A stretch of 60,776 nucleotides of DNA. Source: Lachnospiraceae bacterium NC2004. GTDB lineage: Bacteria; Bacillota; Clostridia; Lachnospirales; Lachnospiraceae. A program made the position numbers and the translations under genes. Of the stretch, positions 8,337 to 15,157 are shown piece after piece. How positions within the stretch are numbered: the stretch's first letter is position 1; the number at the start of each line of letters is the position of its first letter. The stretch spans positions 1 through 60,776 of the forward strand of contig JHXB01000014.1 of NCBI GenBank assembly GCA_000621905.1, in the 5' to 3' direction. The notes under the pieces were generated by a model. The model saw nothing but the letters and a program-made list of their open reading frames with translations, was not told the origin of the DNA and did no database searches.

Positions 8337-9300
8337 AATTAATCCGATTTTAGACAAGGAATTGATTGTTAATTCAAGATCAATCAAGTTTTCAATATTT
8401 GTCGCAGTATATAACTTAGTGCTTATGTTAATTGCACTTTCAACATTTTCAATGGTAACTTCGGTTCAGGTAGGAAGAATCGATTATCAGCAGGTAATGG
8501 GTATTTTCCCTACAATTGCATTAATTCAGTGTTTGATTATATCGATTGCAATTCCGATTCTTACTGCATCATCGATAGCAGGTGAGAGGGAGAGACAGAC
8601 ATTAGATGTTCTTCTAACCACACCTGTTAAGCCGGTACAGATAGTTTGGGGTAAGATATTTTCATCAATGGTTACAGTGCTTATGTATCTTCTTTGCAGT
8701 ATGCCGATTATGTCACTTGCATTTATCTTTGGTGGAATGTCATGGATTAGTATAATCAAGTTTATATTTCTTGTTTTGATTGCATCGCTATTGGCAGGTT
8801 CCATAGGTGTGTTCACATCATCGGTAACCAAGAAGACAATTGCATCAATCATAATATCGCTTATTATACTTGGTGTGTTTATATTCGGTACAGCTATGTT
8901 ATTCGGAGTGATTCTGGGACTTATAAATCTTGTTTTTAATAGTTCATCAACTATTAATTATAAGATGTTTTTCGCACCGGCTTTGGTACTCGGCAACCCT
9001 GCTGTGTTGGTTGGTAATTCGGTTGTTCAGGAGTTTAGTGGATTTGGCATTCCTGATCTTGCCAAGGAGTTTAAGAGTAATCTAATGCCTCATATGTACT
9101 TTGTTATAAGGCATTGGACGATATTCTCGATTATAGTACATCTTTTATTTACTCGCATGTTTGTAGGACTGGCGTCTCGCGCTATCAATCCTCTTAAGGG
9201 TAAGACTCCTAAGCAGGCAAGAGTTGTAAATAACAATAATAGCAATAATAACAATAGCAATAACATTAATAATAATCCTACTCCGATGCCTGAGGGTTGA
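8320..9300 (+). CDS. ABC-2 type permease
   Basis: I place the start at GTG 8320, eight bases after GGAGG, giving 326 residues; the longer frame back to 8200 lies entirely inside the ATPase gene. About six hydrophobic helices are visible, with the ASSIAGERERQTLDVLLTTP segment, the conserved coupling-helix motif of ABC-2 permeases, at about residue 84. The C terminus is an Asn-rich low-complexity tail encoded by repeated AAT/AAC. Translationally coupled to the ATPase gene. Confidence 0.9.
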   Translation: MSKKFRINPILDKELIVNSRSIKFSIFVAVYNLVLMLIALSTFSMVTSVQVGRIDYQQVMGIFPTIALIQCLIISIAIPILTASSIAGERERQTLDVLLTTPVKPVQIVWGKIFSSMVTVLMYLLCSMPIMSLAFIFGGMSWISIIKFIFLVLIASLLAGSIGVFTSSVTKKTIASIIISLIILGVFIFGTAMLFGVILGLINLVFNSSSTINYKMFFAPALVLGNPAVLVGNSVVQEFSGFGIPDLAKEFKSNLMPHMYFVIRHWTIFSIIVHLLFTRMFVGLASRAINPLKGKTPKQARVVNNNNSNNNNSNNINNNPTPMPEG

Positions 9301-9311
9301 TGAGACATTTC

Positions 9312-9394
9312 GCTAAGTGATCAATGGGGACAGACCCCATTGATCAGTTAACAATTAATTTACCAGTGGGGTCTGTCCCCACTGAACACTTAGC
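9312..9394. repeat. paired palindromic repeat in the operon
   Basis: GCTAAGTG at 9312 and CACTTAGC at 9394 bracket two inner palindromes, one around GGGGACAGACCCC and one around GGGGTCTGTCCCC, so the unit can form two small hairpins or one long one. It is followed by CTCAGAATGACAGAAACATG, which also follows the copy at 12130. Confidence 0.9.
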
Positions 9395-9444
9395 TCAGAA
9401 TGACAGAAACATGTAACGGGTTAAGATTATTTGGTGGTGATTAC

Positions 9445-11016
9445 ATGATAAAAAAGAACAGAATAAAACAGGTGGTGCTAAAGGCGAAGCTGCGCCTCAC
9501 TTTCCTTAAAGCTCTTAACTACATGGGCTTCGGATTGATAATAGGTACGATTTGCTCACTTATAATCGCTTTGCTTTCCTTGGTGGTTCCGATTGTTGAT
9601 GAAGACATATATGTCATCCTTGCGCCTATACTTGGGATGATATCCGCCCTGATAGTGGCATTGATATTCATGCCTTCGGGTAAAGAGGCGGCTCTTAAGA
9701 CTGACAAGAATGCCAACTTAAAAGAGCGTATAACGACTGCATATGAGATCATTGACAACGAAGATGAAGTTTCACTGGCGGTTATAAATGACGCGTATAA
9801 ATATGCGGAAGGGCTTAAGATTAACAGCATTTTCCCAATGAAGATTGAGCTTAAGAAGGTTGGTATTTTTGCGCTTTTGGCTCTTGCAACATTTGGTGTT
9901 GGATTGATTGATACGCCTGCTAAGGACGCTGCTAGGCGTAAGGAGCAGATTGCTTCAACTATCAAGGAAGAGCGAGATGTGATAAAGCAGCTTGAGAAGG
10001 AGATTAAGAACAATCCTGAACTTACTGAGGAAGAGAAGAAAGAACTTTTAAAGACTATCAAAGACGGCCTTAATGAGATGAAGGAAGCCAAGAAAGATGA
10101 AGACATCAAGAAGGCTGAGCAGAAGCTTGTTAAGAAACTTGAGCAAGAGCTTAACAACGTAACCAATAAGGATATGCTCGCAAAGTCTTTGGCTAAAGCG
10201 GCGGTTGATTTGAACAGTAAGATCCCTAAGGAAATGAAGGCGGAGGCTAAGGATCAACTTGCCAAGAAGTTAGATAATATCAAAAAGGCAGAGGACGAAG
10301 TCAAGGACTTACTTGATAAGGCAAAGGGAGCCAAGAAAGACGGAGAAATCCCTGAGGATCTACAGAAGAAATTACAGGAAGCGCTTAAGAACGCAGCTGA
10401 TGAATTGTCTTCAGAGGAGCTTGAACAGCTTGCCAATCAGATGGGCAACTCATTGACTAAAGAGCAGTTAGATCAGCTATCTTCAGCACTTAAGAATGCG
10501 ACTGCAGAGCAGATTATGGCTAACATTTCCAATGCATCAATGAGTGTTGCGTCAGCTAATGCATTTGCCAATAATAACCAGAATAACCAGAATGGCAATA
10601 ATCAGTCCAATGCAAGTGGTAATGGTTCCGGACAAGGACAGGGACAGGGTCAGGGCCAAGGGCAAGGCCAGGGACAAGGTAAGGGCCAGGGTAACGGCCA
10701 AGGCGGAGTAGGCCGTGGTGGCGGATGGAACAGAGGAAGCAAGAACGGAGTCCAGGGCAATTCTACATTTGACGGAGATTACGTATCTGTTCCTGACAAT
10801 ATGCAAAATGATGACAATCTTAAGGGCAAAAATAACGGCGGCAAGAGCTACAATTCCAAAGGTGGCCCGTCGGTTACATGGAGTGGTAAGAATGTTGATT
10901 ACCATAATGTTATAGGTGATTACGAGAACAAGGCGTACGAGAGAATAAGCGACGACAAGATTCCGTATTCTATGCAGGAATATGTCAGAAACTATTTCTC
11001 AGAGCTTAATCAATAG
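9445..11016 (+). CDS. membrane protein with long coiled coil and GQ-rich tract
   Basis: The start is ATG 9445, after GGTGGTG, giving 523 residues; the ATG at 9400 lies in repeat sequence without a ribosome-binding site. Two helices near residues 20-45 and 52-77 and one near 138-155 anchor it in the membrane. Residues about 165-370 are a Lys/Glu-rich coiled coil. Residues about 385-440 are Asn/Gly/Gln-rich, including ten or so GQ dipeptides in a row. The layout resembles DUF4175-type proteins found in MoxR/VWA operons of other phyla, but I cannot confirm homology. It may be a scaffold linking the ABC and MoxR halves of the locus. Confidence 0.7.
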   Translation: MIKKNRIKQVVLKAKLRLTFLKALNYMGFGLIIGTICSLIIALLSLVVPIVDEDIYVILAPILGMISALIVALIFMPSGKEAALKTDKNANLKERITTAYEIIDNEDEVSLAVINDAYKYAEGLKINSIFPMKIELKKVGIFALLALATFGVGLIDTPAKDAARRKEQIASTIKEERDVIKQLEKEIKNNPELTEEEKKELLKTIKDGLNEMKEAKKDEDIKKAEQKLVKKLEQELNNVTNKDMLAKSLAKAAVDLNSKIPKEMKAEAKDQLAKKLDNIKKAEDEVKDLLDKAKGAKKDGEIPEDLQKKLQEALKNAADELSSEELEQLANQMGNSLTKEQLDQLSSALKNATAEQIMANISNASMSVASANAFANNNQNNQNGNNQSNASGNGSGQGQGQGQGQGQGQGQGKGQGNGQGGVGRGGGWNRGSKNGVQGNSTFDGDYVSVPDNMQNDDNLKGKNNGGKSYNSKGGPSVTWSGKNVDYHNVIGDYENKAYERISDDKIPYSMQEYVRNYFSELNQ

Positions 11017-11018
11017 GT

Positions 11019-11101
11019 GCTAAGTATACAAAGGGGACAGACCCCATTGAGTACTTAGCAGATAACTACCCAGTGGGGTCTGTCCCCTTTGTATACTTAG
11101 C
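11019..11101. repeat. paired palindromic repeat with 27-base arms
   Basis: GCTAAGTATACAAAGGGG and onward at 11019 is mirrored perfectly over 27 bases by the sequence ending TATACTTAGC at 11101. Inside are a second GTACTTAGC and an ACTACCCAG segment. It lies in the 112-base gap before moxR and is by far the strongest potential RNA hairpin of the operon. Confidence 0.92.
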
Positions 11102-11128
11102 GTAATTTATGTAAAGGAGAGTAAAGAC

Positions 11129-12115
11129 ATGACTATCGAAGAAGAAATGAAGCTTATGGCGAGCAAAGTTAAAAATGCCGAGAGAGAGATCGGTAAGGCA
11201 ATCATAGGTCAGAAGGAGATTGTAAGACAGGTAATGCTTGCAATTCTTGCGGACGGTAACGTGCTTTTAGAGGGTGTTCCGGGACTTGGTAAGACTGAGC
11301 TTGTAAAGACCATCGCTAAGGTGTGTGATTTGGATTTTTCAAGAATTCAGTTTACACCGGATCTTATGCCGGCCGATGTTACAGGTACTAACCTGATTGT
11401 TAAGGAAAATGACAAAAACACGTTTCAGTTTGAGCAAGGACCTGTGTTTGCAAACATCGTGCTTGCGGACGAGATTAACCGTGCGACTCCTAAGACACAG
11501 TCGGCTCTTTTAGAGGCGATGCAGGAGAAGACCGTAACCGTAGGTAAGACTACATATGAGCTTCCAAAACCATATATGGTTCTTGCAACGCAGAACCCGA
11601 TTGAGCAGGAGGGTACTTATCCTCTTCCTGAGGCTCAGCTTGACCGTTTCCTGTTTAAGCTCCTTATTGAATTCCCAACTAAGGATGAATTAAAGCAGAT
11701 TATGGATGTCACCGTTTCAGCGACCAAGCCTGAGTTAGAGGTTGTTTTGACCCAGAAAGATATTCTTGAAATCAGAAAAGCTATTACAGATATACCTATT
11801 GCGGATTCGGTTATGGATTATGCGATGTCTTTGGTAGTTGCTACTCATGGAGAGTTAAGCAATGCGCCTGAGATTGCCAAGAAATATATTGTAACCGGTG
11901 CGAGTCCTCGTGCGTGTCAGACTATTGTTAAGACCGCCAAGGCTAAGGCTTTGATGGAGGGCAGATTCAATGTAGCATTTGACGATATCAAGTACGTTGC
12001 TCATCCTGCATTAAGACACCGTATCATTACTAACTTTGACGCGCTTTCAGACGGTATCGGTGCGGACGAGATCATTGATAAGCTTATCGCAGAGTTGGAT
12101 AGTAAGAATAATTAG
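11129..12115 (+). CDS. moxR: MoxR-family AAA+ ATPase
   Basis: A 328-residue AAA+ chaperone ATPase. Walker A is GVPGLGKTE (about 47-55), Walker B is VLADEINRA (about 112-120), and sensor motif ATQNPIEQEGTYPLPEAQ with the DRF arginine-finger region follows. MoxR proteins mature or remodel partners that carry VWA domains, and three such partners follow directly. Start ATG 11129 follows AAAGGAGAG. Length is normal for the family. Confidence 0.95.
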   Translation: MTIEEEMKLMASKVKNAEREIGKAIIGQKEIVRQVMLAILADGNVLLEGVPGLGKTELVKTIAKVCDLDFSRIQFTPDLMPADVTGTNLIVKENDKNTFQFEQGPVFANIVLADEINRATPKTQSALLEAMQEKTVTVGKTTYELPKPYMVLATQNPIEQEGTYPLPEAQLDRFLFKLLIEFPTKDELKQIMDVTVSATKPELEVVLTQKDILEIRKAITDIPIADSVMDYAMSLVVATHGELSNAPEIAKKYIVTGASPRACQTIVKTAKAKALMEGRFNVAFDDIKYVAHPALRHRIITNFDALSDGIGADEIIDKLIAELDSKNN

Positions 12116-12129
12116 GGTGTAGATTTTTC

Positions 12130-12211
12130 GCTAAGTAGTCAGTGGGGACAGACCCCATTGAGTAGTTAGCCATAATTTACCAGTGGGGTCTGTCCCCATT
12201 GAACACTTAGC
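12130..12211. repeat. paired palindromic repeat
   Basis: Same architecture as the 9312 copy: GCTAAGTAGTCAGTGGGGAC at the left end and ACACTTAGC at the right end, bracketing GGGGACAGACCCC and GGGGTCTGTCCCC cores. Followed by CTCAGAATGACAGAAACATG. Confidence 0.9.
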
Positions 12212-12221
12212 TCAGAATGAC

Positions 12222-12285
12222 AGAAACATGTCATCCTGAGGAACATCGTTCCGAAGGATCTTTGACCTTCGAAGAAGGTCAATAA
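12222..12285. repeat. GAAGGATC/GACCTTCGAAG dispersed repeat
   Basis: Contains CATCCTGAGGAAC and GTTCCGAAGGATC half-palindromes and then GACCTTCGAAGAAGGTC, a 17-base hairpin. Related pieces occur at 13193, 18020 and 42857. It sits between moxR and the DUF58 gene. Confidence 0.75.
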
Positions 12286-12302
12286 GAAAAGGATTATTTA
12301 AT

Positions 12303-13184
12303 ATGGCAGTATTAGAGTTTGATGATAAATTTTTTAAACAACTAAATACCCTAAAGCTTTCTTTGAATCTTCGTCTCAATCAAGGTATGAGCGGTATGCG
12401 TAAATCCTCTCTAAAAGGTAGCTCGGTTGAATTCTCTGATTTTAGAGAATACATGTTAGGAGATGACTTAAGAAGGATTGACTGGAATGCATACGGCCGC
12501 TTTGATAAGCTCTATATCAAAGAGTTTATGGAGGAGAAAGAAGGTCTTTACAGGATATTTGTCGATACCAGTGAGAGTATGAATTACGGCAATCCTCCAA
12601 AGGCTGATATGGCAAGATATTTAGCGGCAGCATTTGCCTATCTTGTACTCAATAATCTTGACAGGGTGTATGTTAACACGTTAATTGAGGATTCTCAGAC
12701 GATTGGTAAAGGTTTGTCAGGCAGCAACTCCATGAAGAAGATTATATATGCACTTAATAATATGGAGTTCAAGGGTGGAACGACTCTCAGCAAATCCATA
12801 ATGAGCGCGCCTCTTCGCGGCAAGGGATGTGCAATTATAATAAGTGATTTTATGGATAAGGAAGGCATCGAGGAGGGGCTTAAGTATTTAGCTTATGCTA
12901 ATCAGCAGATTGTGTTGATTGAGGTGTTATCGCCGGAAGAGATTAATCCGACGCTTGAGGGTTCACTCAATCTTATCGATTCTGAGTCTGATGATGTGGT
13001 TAAAGTTTCGATGAACAGAAAGACTTTAGAAGGGTATCAACAAACATTAGATGAACATCGAAAGTACATAAAACGCCTTGCTAAGAAGTATATGGCGAGT
13101 TATGTGTCTGTCAGTTCAGACGATGATTTCAGCAGGGTCGTGTTCGAACTCATGATGAAAGAAGGGCTACTTTTTAAGAAGTAA
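12303..13184 (+). CDS. DUF58 domain protein
   Basis: A 293-residue protein with the DUF58 hallmark DLRRIDWNAYGRF (about 55-67) and a degenerate VWA-like fold (FVDTSESMNYG at about 92-102, IIISDFMD). DUF58 proteins are routine partners of MoxR ATPases. No membrane helix is visible, unlike longer DUF58 proteins with an N-terminal anchor. The start ATG 12303 has only a weak AAAGGA site; it lies just after a dispersed repeat, so coupling to moxR may be disturbed. Confidence 0.9.
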   Translation: MAVLEFDDKFFKQLNTLKLSLNLRLNQGMSGMRKSSLKGSSVEFSDFREYMLGDDLRRIDWNAYGRFDKLYIKEFMEEKEGLYRIFVDTSESMNYGNPPKADMARYLAAAFAYLVLNNLDRVYVNTLIEDSQTIGKGLSGSNSMKKIIYALNNMEFKGGTTLSKSIMSAPLRGKGCAIIISDFMDKEGIEEGLKYLAYANQQIVLIEVLSPEEINPTLEGSLNLIDSESDDVVKVSMNRKTLEGYQQTLDEHRKYIKRLAKKYMASYVSVSSDDDFSRVVFELMMKEGLLFKK

Positions 13185-13192
13185 CGATAAAG

Positions 13193-13285
13193 ATTAAAGA
13201 TTCTTCGCTACGCTTAAGATGACACGATACTTGTTATATTATAGAAGTGAAGAAGGATCTTAGGCCTTGATATAAGGTCAATACA
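13193..13285. repeat. dispersed repeat between DUF58 and VWA genes
   Basis: AAAGATTCTTCGCTACGCTT followed by AAGATGACAC and, further on, GAAGAAGGATCTTAGGCCTT. It is an inverted-orientation relative of the TTCTGAGCGTAAGCGAAGAA repeat at 18020 and of the 12222 repeat. Confidence 0.65.
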
Positions 13286-13309
13286 TAATACTATTTAGAG
13301 GTGTAGGTT

Positions 13310-15118
13310 ATGGAGTTAACTTTTCTCTGGCCACTTATATTTCTTGCACTTGTGCCGGTAATTATAATACTCTACCTCCTAAAGCAGAAGGGTGAAGAGG
13401 TTAAAATACCTTCGACTCTGCTTTGGAGAGAGGCGCTTAAGAATATGGAGGCCACGACTCCTTGGGAGAAATACAAACACAATATATTAATGTATTTGCA
13501 GATATTGACTCTGCTCTTATTAATTGGTGCTTTGGTCGGCCCGATTATTAAGCATTTGGGAAGCGACAATGACAATGTCATCTTAGTGATTGACAATAGT
13601 GCCAGCATGAACACGATTTACGATAAGGATGTAACAAGGCTTGATGAAGCCAAGAAAAGAGCGTTAAGTTATGTTGATGAGCTTGATCCTAAGACATCGG
13701 TTTCGGTCGTGTCTGCCGCAAAGGGCGGAGTGATTGAGGGTTCATCATTAAACTCCAAAAGGGCGATAAAGGCTGCAATCAAATCGGTTGAGAAGACAGA
13801 ACTTGCTGCGGATGCAACCGATGCAATGGATTTGGTAAGGTCGATTATAGAGGATCAGCCTGAGACTGATGTTAACATTTTCACTGATACAGCGGTTGAC
13901 CTTGAAGGTGTTAAGGCACAGGTTATCAGCCTTTATAAAGAAAATGTCAATTATTCGGTTGACTCATTAAGCTACACCGTCAACGAAGATTCAACGATTA
14001 CAGCTCTTTCAAATGTTACTAATCATGCTGATCAGTCGGTGTCATTTGACGTAGGATTATATGTTGACGAAGAACTTATCACTATTCAGAATGTGAGTCT
14101 TGAAGGATTAGAGACCAAGTCAGTTTATTTTGAAAATGTTAAAGTTTCGGGAGAAGTTTTAGAAACTAAGATAGAGATTAACGACAGCTTGGCTGATGAC
14201 AACGTGGCGGGTGCACTGCTTTCAGAGAGTGGTGGAAAGAGAGTTCTCCTTGTTACATCCGGCAACACTTTCTTAGAGAAGGCGCTTTTATCAATCGGAG
14301 GATTGGAAGTGTTTAAATCTACTGACACCGAGGTTGTCGGCAAGCAGGAAGAGTACGATCTTTATATATTTGACAGCTGTGTTCCAAAAGAAGATGTCAA
14401 GTCAGGTAATGTAATATACATTAATCCTCCACAGTCCGAGAGTTTAGGAACCGGCAGGACTAAAGAGTCATCGGCTTTGAAGGTGCTCAATACAGATATT
14501 ACCGAGTATCTTGATGGTGAGGAGATACTTGTAACCAAGTCGACAATATTTAACAGACCATTATATGCGAAATCATTTCTTGAAAGTGACGGTGAGTGCG
14601 TAGGATATTATGGAATGAGCGATGCGGGCAAAGTCGTTTGCTTAGGATTTGATATTCACGCTTCTGATGTGGCCTTAAAGGCTGATTTTCCAATTCTTAT
14701 GTACAACATGGTTTCGTATTCACTTGAAAGAGGTATTGTTGATACTTCTGCGGTTAAGACCGGTGAGAAGGTTAACATTATAAGTATGGGTAGTGATGAA
14801 CCCGTAGTGATATTGAGACCTGATGGTAAGAAAGACAAGTTCGACGTTGCTGTTTCAAGAAAAACTTATGACAAGGTCGATATTACAGGTTATTACAAAG
14901 TCAGCGTCAAAGATGATAATGGCGAAGTTACAGACGGATTCTATGCTTCATTTCCTACCGATACGGAGTCCGGAGTAGCCAAGGCGACATCTGTCAACAA
15001 TCTTGTTGAAGGTAAGGATGTTTCTGTTAAGGGCGGTAAGTCAGCCAAGAAATATGTGATTTTCGCGCTTGTTTTGATGCTTATTATTGAGTGGATTGTT
15101 TATGTCAGAGAATATTAG
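13310..15118 (+). CDS. BatA-like membrane protein with VWA domain
   Basis: A 602-residue protein. Residues 1-80 form the BatA-type N-terminal region with two helices (about 6-24 and 57-77) and the IPSTLLWREA segment. A VWA domain begins at about 88, with the MIDAS motif DNSASMNT (about 93-100). A beta-rich middle section (about 230-300) and an alpha/beta section with VLLVTSGN follow. A last helix (about 583-600) anchors the C terminus. By family it is a membrane VWA protein acted on by MoxR. Start ATG 13310 follows AGAGGTG. Confidence 0.88.
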   Translation: MELTFLWPLIFLALVPVIIILYLLKQKGEEVKIPSTLLWREALKNMEATTPWEKYKHNILMYLQILTLLLLIGALVGPIIKHLGSDNDNVILVIDNSASMNTIYDKDVTRLDEAKKRALSYVDELDPKTSVSVVSAAKGGVIEGSSLNSKRAIKAAIKSVEKTELAADATDAMDLVRSIIEDQPETDVNIFTDTAVDLEGVKAQVISLYKENVNYSVDSLSYTVNEDSTITALSNVTNHADQSVSFDVGLYVDEELITIQNVSLEGLETKSVYFENVKVSGEVLETKIEINDSLADDNVAGALLSESGGKRVLLVTSGNTFLEKALLSIGGLEVFKSTDTEVVGKQEEYDLYIFDSCVPKEDVKSGNVIYINPPQSESLGTGRTKESSALKVLNTDITEYLDGEEILVTKSTIFNRPLYAKSFLESDGECVGYYGMSDAGKVVCLGFDIHASDVALKADFPILMYNMVSYSLERGIVDTSAVKTGEKVNIISMGSDEPVVILRPDGKKDKFDVAVSRKTYDKVDITGYYKVSVKDDNGEVTDGFYASFPTDTESGVAKATSVNNLVEGKDVSVKGGKSAKKYVIFALVLMLIIEWIVYVREY

Positions 15119-15157
15119 TATCTCGAAGAATAGTATTCGGTGTACTAGGAGGTTGTT

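Noticed and set aside
9090-9308. Leu-rich minus-strand frame opposite the ABC permease
   Set aside because: It is the complement of the Asn-codon tract of the permease tail.
10620-10740. GQ-rich tract as a separate gene or microsatellite insertion
   Set aside because: It stays in frame within the 9445 gene and both flanks belong to that protein.
4487-12211. Regularly spaced repeats as a CRISPR-like array
   Set aside because: The units are palindromic pairs kilobases apart between genes, with no short spacers and no cas genes.
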